A stretch of DNA of 13,492 nucleotides from a bacterium (GCA_021812665.1 JAKAMX010000017.1:1-13492); one strand, 5' to 3'; positions 5,980 through 12,088 are shown, counted from the first letter of the stretch. Program-made: numbers and translations. Notes: generated from the letters alone by a model not told the origin.

Positions 5980-7443
5980 ATGGCCCAAGGCGACACAATT
6001 ATTCGTTTCGAGAACGTATCGTTTGGATACGGGCACAATAAGCCTATTTTAGAGGACGTCAGCTTTCCTATACGCCGTGGAGCAAAGCTTACACTCATGG
6101 GGCAGAACGGCGCGGGTAAATCAACTATCTTTGGTTTGATTACTGGCGCGCACCATCCTGAAGATGGAAAGGTCCACGTTGTGCAGGGTATTTCAATCGC
6201 GCTTTCGCGACAGGTTATTCCGCGCGCAGATCTCGGACTCACCGTTAGGGAATTTTTCGAGAAGTGTTTCTCAAAAAAAGTTTACGATATCGATCCCAAA
6301 ATCGAGGCGGTTCTTGAGGTGGTCAATTTGCACGCACCACTTACCCGCGTAGTGAAATCATTTTCTGGCGGACAGCAAGCGCGCCTACTCCTTGCGTCGG
6401 CACTCATCCAGGACCCTGATGTACTCTTGCTCGACGAGCCAACAAACAATCTCGACAAAGCGGGTATTGCTCACTTAAAGCAGTTTTTGCTCGACTATAA
6501 AAAAACCTGCATTGTTATTTCTCACGATGCTGAATTTTTGAACTCTTTTACTGAGGGAGTGCTTTACCTCAACATTTACAATCGCAAGATCGAGCAATAT
6601 GTCGGTAACTATTTTGATGTCGTGAAGCAGATCTCTGCGCAGATCGAAAAAGAAAACGCAAAGAACGCCCAACTCGCAAAAGAAATTCAGGCAAACAAAG
6701 ACAAAGCAAACTTCTTTGCCATGAAAGGAGGACAAATGCGTATGGTTGCAAAGCGCATGCGAGACAAAGTTGAGGAAATGGAAGAAGCAAAGGTTGATGT
6801 TCGCAAAGAAGATCGAACGATTCGACCATTCACTATTCCATCTCAACCAGAATTGACTGGAGAGATTTTAAATATTTCATCGTTCACTGTTTTCAGGAAC
6901 CATAAACCAACCGAGCGTAAGACAAAAGTTTCTTTGAAACGCAAACACCACCTCTTGCTTTCGGGGCCAAACGGTATTGGTAAATCTACGTTGCTAGAAT
7001 CTATCGCCACTGGAAAAGAAAAAGGGAGTACAATTGCGCCGGGTGTGCGCGTTGGCTACTATCGACAGGATTTTTCTACGCTCAATTTTGAGGATACGGT
7101 GTATCAGTCGTTGGCGCGCGCCATCCAGTCGGTTGACGGCAGACTCGACGAGGAGCGTATGCGCTCGGTTGCAGCAAGTTTTCTCATAACAAGCGATGTC
7201 ATATACACAAAGATCGGAAGCCTCTCAGAGGGGCAAAAAGGCCTTGTGGCCTTTGCGCAGCTCGTTCTTGAGCGCCCAGGGCTACTCATTCTCGACGAGC
7301 CCACAAACCATATAAATTTCCGCCATTTGCCAGTAATTGCAAAGGCACTCGACCAATACGAGGGAGCGATGATCCTCGTTTCTCACGTGCCTGAGTTTGT
7401 TAAGCAGATTCGCATTGATGACTTGCTTAATTTGGAGAAATAG
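5980..7443 (+). CDS. ABC-F family ATPase (ribosome-associated, non-transport)
   Basis: A 487-aa protein with two nucleotide-binding domains in one chain and no membrane segment, the ABC-F layout (EttA/Uup/YbiT group). Domain 1: Walker A GQNGAGKST (41-49), signature FSGGQQ (128-133), Walker B with catalytic Glu153 in LDEPTNNLD, switch His182. Domain 2: Walker A GPNGIGKST (329-337), a degenerate signature SLSEGQKG (414-421), Glu440 in LDEPTNHIN, switch His469. The charged helical linker (about 205-290, rich in Lys/Glu) corresponds to the P-site tRNA-interacting motif that reaches toward the peptidyl-transferase centre in characterised members. The family acts on stalled or initiating ribosomes; some members protect against antibiotics, but nothing here points to resistance. 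It is a little short for the family (usually 520-650 aa) because it lacks a long C-terminal extension. Its TAG overlaps the promoter region of the next gene. Confidence 0.93.
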   Translation: MAQGDTIIRFENVSFGYGHNKPILEDVSFPIRRGAKLTLMGQNGAGKSTIFGLITGAHHPEDGKVHVVQGISIALSRQVIPRADLGLTVREFFEKCFSKKVYDIDPKIEAVLEVVNLHAPLTRVVKSFSGGQQARLLLASALIQDPDVLLLDEPTNNLDKAGIAHLKQFLLDYKKTCIVISHDAEFLNSFTEGVLYLNIYNRKIEQYVGNYFDVVKQISAQIEKENAKNAQLAKEIQANKDKANFFAMKGGQMRMVAKRMRDKVEEMEEAKVDVRKEDRTIRPFTIPSQPELTGEILNISSFTVFRNHKPTERKTKVSLKRKHHLLLSGPNGIGKSTLLESIATGKEKGSTIAPGVRVGYYRQDFSTLNFEDTVYQSLARAIQSVDGRLDEERMRSVAASFLITSDVIYTKIGSLSEGQKGLVAFAQLVLERPGLLILDEPTNHINFRHLPVIAKALDQYEGAMILVSHVPEFVKQIRIDDLLNLEK

Positions 7444-7451
7444 TGTATAAT
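7423..7451 (+). promoter_or_regulatory. Strong leaderless promoter of the 108-aa gene
   Basis: TTGCTT (7423-7428), 17-bp spacer and a perfect TATAAT (7446-7451), then six bases to ATG 7458. It is embedded in the last codons and stop of the ABC-F gene and is the best promoter match in the window. Confidence 0.75.
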
Positions 7452-7457
7452 TGTCGT

Positions 7458-7784
7458 ATGAATAACATACACAATTTTGAGGGTCGACGCCCATCAAAAA
7501 TGGAGAAGTACGGAATCGAGAATGTACGACAAGTGCTCGAGCAGCTTGAGGTTTCGAAGCCCGCTTACGAAAATGCAATTCATGAAATAAGCAAGGGAAA
7601 TCTAACCAATCTCGAATTACTCAAGGAAACAGAAAAGAATCTCGTTGATTTTAGAGAGATCGTTACTAGTCTTGCGCACGGTGCAGCTGAAGATATCGCT
7701 GCGTCAAAAGAAATTAATAAACGCTTGGCAGAACTACGTGAGAAAGTGAGCGGTGCGGAAGAGAAAATAGCAAAACTTGCCTAA
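7458..7784 (+). CDS. Hypothetical small coiled-coil protein, 108 aa
   Basis: No family recognised. The protein is soluble and almost wholly helical: after a polar N-terminus (MNNIHNFEGRRPSK) it shows heptad-like spacing of Leu/Ile/Val with many Glu and Lys. The last part (KEINKRLAELREKVSGAEEKIAKLA) is a convincing coiled coil. No cysteine, no membrane segment, no signal peptide. The start is set at ATG 7458: the in-frame GTG at 7443 overlaps the ABC-F stop and would put the first five codons across the perfect TATAAT box. It has a strong promoter of its own, so it is probably well expressed. It lies between two genes of RNA/ribosome function, which hints at, but does not show, a related role. 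Confidence 0.82.
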   Translation: MNNIHNFEGRRPSKMEKYGIENVRQVLEQLEVSKPAYENAIHEISKGNLTNLELLKETEKNLVDFREIVTSLAHGAAEDIAASKEINKRLAELREKVSGAEEKIAKLA

Positions 7785-7840
7785 CACCTCTCTCGGCGTA
7801 CATTACTCGGTCGCACACAGTGCTGCGGCTTTGTTGTCGT

Positions 7841-7869
7841 TTGCATCTCTTGTGGACACGCAATAAAAA
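7841..7869 (+). promoter_or_regulatory. Candidate promoter of the DEAD-box gene
   Basis: TTGCAT (7841-7846), 17-bp spacer, TAAAAA (7864-7869), seven bases, ATG 7877. The -10 is a poor match inside an A-rich run, so the call is tentative. Confidence 0.35.
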
Positions 7870-7876
7870 ATAAATT

Positions 7877-9139
7877 ATGGAACAGAAACGAACATTTAAT
7901 AAAGGAACTAGTTTGCATACGCGCAAATATGGTCAGTCAAAGACCTCAGGTCCTCGCAAGGGGGGCTTTGGTCGTGGTCACGCAAACGCTGGTCGCGGAG
8001 GACAAGGGAAGTTTCGTCGTGGCTCGCACAAGGGTCCACATATCGATATATCGAAATTCATCAACAAGACGGTCATCATGGAAGAGGCCGTAGTATTTAC
8101 TCCAGACAACCATTTCGTTGATTTTCATATCGAAGATCGCCTCAAGGCCAACATTGTATCGAAGGGGTACAGCACACCAACACCGATTCAAGATCGTGTG
8201 ATCCCACACATTTTGCACGGTGAGGATGTGGTAGGAATTGCAAACACTGGAACAGGAAAGACCGCTGCATTTTTGATCCCACTCATCAACAAGGTGCTCA
8301 AAGATCCTAAAGAGAAGGTCATAATTATGGCACCTACTCGTGAACTTGCACAGCAGATTGATGCAGAATTTAAAGAATTCTCAAAAGGATTCAAAATGTT
8401 TTCAGTATGTTGCGTGGGGGGCGCGCCGATTGGCCGCCAGATCTCGGAGCTTCGCTACCATAACAATTTCATCATTGGCACACCGGGTCGCATCAAAGAC
8501 CTCGTTGAACGAAAGTGTATAAATCTTTCTGTCTTCAAATCAGTCGTTCTCGATGAAGCTGATCGCATGCTTGATATGGGTTTCATCAACGACATGCGCT
8601 TTATGATGGATCTCATGCCAAAGCCACGCCACACACTCTTCTTCTCAGCGACACTCTCGCGTGAGATCGAGGCTCTTATCAAGGATTTTCTTACCAATCC
8701 GGTAATGGTATCCGTAAAAACACAAGATACTGCGCAGAGCGTTGAGCAGGATGTGGTGCACATTAGGCCTGGACAGGAAAAGATTGAAGTTCTCCACGAT
8801 CTTTTGATTCAGCCTGAATTCAAGAAAGTTCTCGTCTTTGGAAGAACAAAACACGGCGTTGAAAAGCTCGCTCTCGCACTTACTAAACGAGGATTCAAGG
8901 CACAGTCAATCCATGGTGACAAGAACCAAGGTCAGCGTCAGCGTGCACTCGATATCTTCAAGAAAAACATGGCCCAAGTCCTTGTTGCTACTGATGTCGC
9001 AGCTCGTGGTTTGGACATCGCTGGTGTTTCTCATGTCATCAATTACGATATTCCTGAAACGTATGAGGACTATGTGCACCGTATCGGTCGTACTGGCCGC
9101 GCGGGGAAGAAGGGCAAGGCCCTGACTTTTATTGGGTAA
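7877..9139 (+). CDS. DEAD-box ATP-dependent RNA helicase with Gly/Arg-rich N-terminal tail
   Basis: A 420-aa RNA helicase that unwinds short RNA duplexes, likely in ribosome assembly or mRNA turnover. All core motifs are present: Q motif with Phe84 region and GYSTPTPIQ (97-105), Walker A ANTGTGKT (122-129), Ia PTRELAQQ (153-160), GG (181-182), TPGR (202-205), DEAD (226-229), SAT (257-259), VLVFGRTK (318-325), ARGLDI (376-381) and HRIGRTGRAGKKG (401-413). The N-terminal 55 residues are a disordered basic tail rich in Gly, Arg and Lys (for example RKGGFGRGHANAGRGG), an RNA-binding RGG-like element that in most bacterial members sits at the C-terminus. The chain ends only seven residues after motif VI-linked KGKALTFIG, so there is no C-terminal extension. 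RNase J further along the window is a possible degradosome-type partner, but they are far apart and on opposite strands. Confidence 0.95.
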   Translation: MEQKRTFNKGTSLHTRKYGQSKTSGPRKGGFGRGHANAGRGGQGKFRRGSHKGPHIDISKFINKTVIMEEAVVFTPDNHFVDFHIEDRLKANIVSKGYSTPTPIQDRVIPHILHGEDVVGIANTGTGKTAAFLIPLINKVLKDPKEKVIIMAPTRELAQQIDAEFKEFSKGFKMFSVCCVGGAPIGRQISELRYHNNFIIGTPGRIKDLVERKCINLSVFKSVVLDEADRMLDMGFINDMRFMMDLMPKPRHTLFFSATLSREIEALIKDFLTNPVMVSVKTQDTAQSVEQDVVHIRPGQEKIEVLHDLLIQPEFKKVLVFGRTKHGVEKLALALTKRGFKAQSIHGDKNQGQRQRALDIFKKNMAQVLVATDVAARGLDIAGVSHVINYDIPETYEDYVHRIGRTGRAGKKGKALTFIG

Positions 9140-9143
9140 CCAT

Positions 9144-9197
9144 ACCCAAACTAAAAACACCACAGCCTTTGTTGATTGTGGTGTTTTTAGTTTGGGT
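9144..9197 (+). terminator. Intrinsic terminator after the DEAD-box gene
   Basis: A 21-bp perfect inverted repeat (9144-9164 with 9177-9197) around a 12-base loop, with A5 on the left arm and T5 on the right. The inner ACACCACA/TGTGGTGT stem followed by TTTTT is a classical terminator, four nt after the stop. The right arm also contains the -35 box of the next gene. Confidence 0.88.
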
Positions 9198-9204
9198 CTA
9201 TACT
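9176..9204 (+). promoter_or_regulatory. Predicted promoter of the DUF378 gene
   Basis: TTGTGG (9176-9181), 17-bp spacer, TATACT (9199-9204). The -35 element lies inside the right arm of the preceding terminator. Transcription would start near 9211, leaving a leader of nearly 70 nt, unlike the other genes here. Confidence 0.6.
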
Positions 9205-9211
9205 ATAGCTA

Positions 9212-9242
9212 CAGGACATGAAATGAAGACAGCGCTGTCCTG
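9212..9242 (+). promoter_or_regulatory. Structured 5' leader with two competing stems
   Basis: CAGGACA (9212-9218) can pair with TGTCCTG (9236-9242), closing a 17-base loop. The palindrome GACAGCGCTGTC (9228-9239) can instead fold on itself or act as a DNA site; both use 9236-9239, so they exclude each other. No known riboswitch or leader motif recognised. Confidence 0.35.
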
Positions 9243-9278
9243 AATACGCAAAGGTCGGTGTGAACATAACAATATATT

Positions 9279-9494
9279 ATGAAAGCATTACACATGATCG
9301 CGTTTGTACTCGTCATTGTCGGCGGATTGAACTGGGGGCTCTATGCGCTTGGTTACAACCTCGTTAGCATGCTCGTAGGAAGCTGGCCAATGGTTGAGAA
9401 GGCAGTATATGTACTCGTTGGGCTCTCTGCGGTATACCTTGGAGTAACACACAAGGGCGACTGCAAGATGTGCGCGCCTGAAGGAATGGCATAG
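9279..9494 (+). CDS. DUF378 family small membrane protein
   Basis: A 71-aa protein matching the DUF378 pattern: two membrane helices (about 5-25 and 38-56) with the family hallmark GGLNWGLYALGYNLV (15-29) in and after the first helix and a polar tail. The tail carries DCKMC (Cys62 and Cys65), a CxxC pair that could bind metal or form a disulfide. Members occur throughout bacteria, including many Patescibacteria; biochemical role unknown. The ATG at 9279 follows an A/T-rich stretch without Shine-Dalgarno. It is a monocistronic unit: promoter and long leader upstream and a hairpin terminator directly after. Confidence 0.88.
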   Translation: MKALHMIAFVLVIVGGLNWGLYALGYNLVSMLVGSWPMVEKAVYVLVGLSAVYLGVTHKGDCKMCAPEGMA

Positions 9495-9504
9495 GGTGTT
9501 TCGT

Positions 9505-9547
9505 AGAAAAATGCATCAGAGACTAGTCTGAATGCATTTTTCTTTTG
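9505..9547 (+). terminator. Intrinsic terminator after DUF378
   Basis: AGAAAAATGCAT(-)CAGA (9505-9520) pairs with TCTGAATGCATTTTTCT (9527-9543) with one bulged base and a six-base loop, followed by TTTT. It begins 10 nt after the stop. Confidence 0.8.
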
Positions 9548-9559
9548 CCTGGAAATCAG

Positions 9560-9589
9560 TTAGAAGTTCGCGCTAACTTTGTATATAAT
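9560..9589 (+). promoter_or_regulatory. Predicted near-leaderless promoter of the anchored secreted protein gene
   Basis: Perfect TATAAT (9584-9589), seven bases before ATG 9597, with a weak TTAGAA 18 bp upstream (9560-9565). Confidence 0.6.
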
Positions 9590-9596
9590 GAATAAG

Positions 9597-10493
9597 ATGA
9601 AGAAAAGTTTTTCATATTTCGCAATTTTTCTTGCTATCGTGTTCTTCATAAGTCCGCTGTATACTCATGCGGCTGATGTTTCTGTGCAAAATACTGGGTT
9701 TGTGCCGGCAAATATTTGGTATTCCAAGACCCCATTCTATGCCGGGGAAACAATAAGAATACATACGGTAATTTATAACGGGAGCACCTATGATCTTTCG
9801 GGCGCTGTAGAATTTTTAGATAACGATGCACTTGTCGGCAGGGTAGATTTTTCATTATTGCCAACGGGGCAGGTCCGTGATGTTTCAACCACATGGAAAG
9901 TTTTGGAAGGGAAGCATGTGATGACTGCGCGAATTGTAAACGCAAGCATTTCGCTGCAGGGTGGTCCAAAGACTGCAATTGCCCTTGAGAATGACCAGGC
10001 AGCAAAGAGTGAAGTTGTTGCCGATATTGACCCAGCGGTCAAGGCTGCTCAAGCTCAGGCGGCTGCAGCTAAAACGGACACCACCCCCAGCCAGCAAACT
10101 CAAGGCGTTGTATCGAGTGCTATCCAAACAGTGAACAGTGTGATCCCAGAACCAGTGAAGGCAGATACTGCTGCAAGCGTAAATGCAGTAGAAAATTTAC
10201 GCACCTCATTAGGAACTGAACTTCGCGTTGCAAAGGAGAATAAGAGTAAAGATATCGATGCTATCGTGGCGCATGAAAAGGCGGCTCAGGCAGCGCCACA
10301 AAATGTTAAGAAAAATACTGGTGTTGCTGCCACCATATCGAGCGCAACAGAAAAGCCTTTTGCGTATGTAGCCTACGGCGTGTTGGCGCTATTGCAGTAT
10401 TTCTTTGAGTGGAGGATCTTGTTTTATGGCGTGTTGTTTTATGTTCTTTACCGCATGATTAAATGGGCAGTTCAAAAAATTAGAGATCGATAA
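9597..10493 (+). CDS. Exported, C-terminally anchored protein with CARDB/Ig-like domain
   Basis: Starting from ATG 9597 the protein has 298 residues. It opens with a clear signal peptide (MKKSFSYFAIFLAIVFF, cleavage probably after THA). Next comes a beta-rich domain of about 100 residues (VQNTGFVPANIWYSKTPF, then TIRIHTVIYNGS, FLDNDALVG, TWKVLEGKHVMTARIVNA) that reads like a CARDB or similar Ig-fold domain. An Ala/Gln-rich low-complexity stretch (KAAQAQAAAAKTDTTPSQQ) and charged helical segments follow. A C-terminal hydrophobic hairpin (about YVAYGVLALLQYFFEWRILFYGVLFYVLYRMI) ends in the basic WAVQKIRDR. Such proteins occur repeatedly in Parcubacteria; a cell-surface or envelope role is likely, but partner and function are unknown. 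Upstream in-frame starts at 9579 and 9588 fall inside or on the -10 box, so they are rejected. The gene ends at a strong two-way terminator. Confidence 0.82.
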   Translation: MKKSFSYFAIFLAIVFFISPLYTHAADVSVQNTGFVPANIWYSKTPFYAGETIRIHTVIYNGSTYDLSGAVEFLDNDALVGRVDFSLLPTGQVRDVSTTWKVLEGKHVMTARIVNASISLQGGPKTAIALENDQAAKSEVVADIDPAVKAAQAQAAAAKTDTTPSQQTQGVVSSAIQTVNSVIPEPVKADTAASVNAVENLRTSLGTELRVAKENKSKDIDAIVAHEKAAQAAPQNVKKNTGVAATISSATEKPFAYVAYGVLALLQYFFEWRILFYGVLFYVLYRMIKWAVQKIRDR

Positions 10494-10538
10494 TTCAAAA
10501 AAGGGCGGCGCATACCATGCGCCGCCCTTTTTTGAATT
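10492..10538. terminator. Bidirectional intrinsic terminator
   Basis: A 22-bp perfect inverted repeat (10492-10513 with 10517-10538), core GGGCGGCGCAT, three-base loop, A6 on one side and T6 on the other. It lies between convergent genes, overlapping the last base pair or so of the upstream stop and 2 nt from the EncFtn stop, so it ends both. Confidence 0.93.
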
Positions 10539-10540
10539 GT

Positions 10541-10822
10541 TTATTCGACTGAAGCAACATCTGCTTTCCCGGAACCGATATAGTGCTCAACCTCTTTAGC
10601 GAGTGCTGTGTCATGCTGACGTATCCACTCAAGGAGCATCATACCGTGCTCTTTTTCCTCATTCATGTTGTGAATAAGAATTTTCCTCAAGTTCTCATCG
10701 GTGCAGGCATCTGCGCGTTGGCGATACCAGTCTACTGCTTGAAATTCCTCGACGAGCGAATCCGTTGCTCTCTTCAGGTCTTGAGTAAGCGGCGAAAGCT
10801 TATTTCTCTCTTCGTGAAGCAT
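10541..10822 (-). CDS. Encapsulated-ferritin-like (EncFtn family) ferroxidase
   Basis: A 93-aa two-helix protein close in pattern to the EncFtn family, best known from Rhodospirillum rubrum, which oxidises Fe(II) inside encapsulin nanocompartments as a decamer of half-ferritin subunits. Helix 1 holds LVEEFQAVDWYRQR (23-36) and helix 2 HNMNEEKEHGMMLLEWIR (51-68). By alignment from memory, Glu26, Glu56 and His59 match the ferroxidase ligands Glu32, Glu62 and His65, and Trp32 matches Trp38. The second-site Glu34 is replaced by Gln28, while Glu25 keeps Glu31. The tail (HYIGSGKADVASVE) lacks the usual encapsulin cargo-loading motif of the LxxGxLxR kind, and no shell-protein gene is in the window. 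It may therefore act as a free iron oxidase or use a shell encoded elsewhere. Terminator sharing makes it monocistronic. A general ferritin-like or rubrerythrin assignment is the fallback. Confidence 0.88.
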   Translation of the reverse strand: MLHEERNKLSPLTQDLKRATDSLVEEFQAVDWYRQRADACTDENLRKILIHNMNEEKEHGMMLLEWIRQHDTALAKEVEHYIGSGKADVASVE

Positions 10823-10830
10823 ATATTTTG

Positions 10831-10859
10831 TATTAGCTAATAACGCTGCAATTATACCA
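10831..10859 (-). promoter_or_regulatory. Extended -10 promoter and palindrome of the EncFtn gene
   Basis: On the minus strand TGG-TATAAT (10859-10851) is a perfect extended -10; transcription should start near 10844. Directly downstream lies the 12-bp perfect palindrome TATTAGCTAATA (10831-10842), well placed as a repressor operator. The ATG is 28 nt from the -10. No -35 or Shine-Dalgarno is evident. Confidence 0.6.
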
Positions 10860-10861
10860 CG

Positions 10862-12031
10862 CTACCGAGTATCTGTGATCCGTACAAGTGGAGGTAACGC
10901 AGTAAGCATAATAATGCCAAGGGCAAGGAAAATGAAGCGTGTATCGAAGAACATGAGGAATAACGAACCTACAAGGGGTCCAACGATATAAGCAGCTGAA
11001 CGAGCTGTTCTCATAAATGTGATAATATGCACCTCGCTTGAATCAACGTGCTTATAGAAATAGCTCTCAGTCATTGCTTCGACGACGGTTGCGCCAACAC
11101 GCGTCATAAAGAGTGCGACGGACCAAATTGCTACACCCGCAACGGTTATATATGAGAGTGCTCCCGTACTTACCGCAAGCAAAAGAAAGCCAGTTATCAG
11201 CAGCTCTTTTTCTCCGAGCTTTGTGTCTGCGATTTTGCCAAGGAAAACTTCGAAAATGATAAATGGTATTAGCGAAATAGGAATTATTACCCCAAGAATC
11301 TTTCCCATCGGAATACCTAGGTGTGCGTTGAGATAGATTGGAGTATAAATGATCATCATCGCGTAAAAGAATGCAAGAAGAAAGTGCATAAAAATGATCG
11401 CCCGTAGGTCATGTTTATCGAGAACTTCCCGCAGAGTTTTCATAAAAGGAGAGACGATATAGTTAGGATCCACGTAATTTTTAAGATTGCGAGCGAGAAT
11501 GAGAGCCCCCACCAACATAACTACAGCTGAAGCAACATAAACTTTCCAGAAATCGTGGTCTGTAAGCATTAATCCTGCGATGAGTGGCGCAACTGCGACG
11601 GCAACGTTTAATGCTGTCATAAACATCGTTCGAATTCCTCCAGTCTGACTATCAGCGGAGAATGACTCCACGAGAATATCCAGATAGATAAAAATAATGT
11701 TGGTAAATATCTGATACAGTGTGAAAAAGATGATGACTGCGAGGGGGTTTGTGAGGAGAGAAAGCCCTATCAATGAAATAACAACAAGCATCATTGAGGA
11801 AAGTGTTGTCCGATAGTTACCAAAGCTTTTTAAGATATACGGAGATACGTAAGTGAGGATCGTGGTGAATACTGCACTTACCGCAAAAATAATACCGACC
11901 GCTTGTTCTGTGGAAACATACTTGCTGATAAACGAAGAGTTAATATAAACCGGTAGCGCGTAGTGGAATGAGTATAAAAAACTAACTAAATAAATAAGGA
12001 AAAATGGGGCCTTTTTGATTCTGTTTCTCAT
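10862..12031 (-). CDS. MFS (major facilitator superfamily) transporter, substrate unknown
   Basis: Starting from the internal ATG at 12031 it has 389 residues; the ATG at 12055 would add eight but lies in the promoter and terminator region, and the shorter form MRNRIKKAPFFLIYLVSF has the normal MFS start, a short basic tail before helix 1. Roughly twelve hydrophobic helices follow, in two halves divided by a charged loop around LKNYVDPNYIVSPFMKTLREVLDKHDLR. The second half holds the loop GKIADTKLGEKELL, a variant of the GxxxDxxGRR-type loop 2-3/8-9 motif. The late segment MTRVGATVVEAMTESYFYKHVD is characteristic of a subgroup frequent in Patescibacteria. Direction and substrate cannot be inferred. 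It lies 39 nt upstream of the EncFtn gene on the same strand with no terminator between, so some read-through is possible. Confidence 0.85.
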   Translation of the reverse strand: MRNRIKKAPFFLIYLVSFLYSFHYALPVYINSSFISKYVSTEQAVGIIFAVSAVFTTILTYVSPYILKSFGNYRTTLSSMMLVVISLIGLSLLTNPLAVIIFFTLYQIFTNIIFIYLDILVESFSADSQTGGIRTMFMTALNVAVAVAPLIAGLMLTDHDFWKVYVASAVVMLVGALILARNLKNYVDPNYIVSPFMKTLREVLDKHDLRAIIFMHFLLAFFYAMMIIYTPIYLNAHLGIPMGKILGVIIPISLIPFIIFEVFLGKIADTKLGEKELLITGFLLLAVSTGALSYITVAGVAIWSVALFMTRVGATVVEAMTESYFYKHVDSSEVHIITFMRTARSAAYIVGPLVGSLFLMFFDTRFIFLALGIIMLTALPPLVRITDTR

Positions 12032-12045
12032 AGTGAAGTTTCCAT

Positions 12046-12054
12046 ATTGTAACA
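12046..12054 (-). promoter_or_regulatory. Candidate extended -10 promoter of the MFS gene
   Basis: TGT-TACAAT on the minus strand (12054-12046), 14 nt before ATG 12031. The TG of the extension is part of the upstream ATG at 12055, which argues against that ATG as start. GGAAA just before the ATG is a weak ribosome-binding candidate. The -35 region is poor. Confidence 0.4.
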
Positions 12055-12055
12055 T

Positions 12056-12083
12056 AAAAACCCCCGTATGAACCGGGGTTTTT
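12056..12083 (-). terminator. Intrinsic terminator after RNase J
   Basis: AAAAACCCC (12056-12064) pairs with GGGGTTTTT (12075-12083), 9 bp, 10-base loop. On the minus strand it follows the RNase J stop by five nt and ends in TTTTT. The symmetric A/T flanks make it work on either strand. Confidence 0.85.
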
Positions 12084-12088
12084 ATGGG

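Noticed and set aside
7443..7457. GTG at 7443 as start of the 108-aa protein
   Set aside because: It overlaps the ABC-F stop and would place codons across a perfect TATAAT promoter; ATG 7458 is six bases past that box.
12032..12055. ATG at 12055 as start of the MFS transporter
   Set aside because: It abuts the RNase J terminator stem and forms part of the predicted extended -10; ATG 12031 gives a normal MFS N-terminus.
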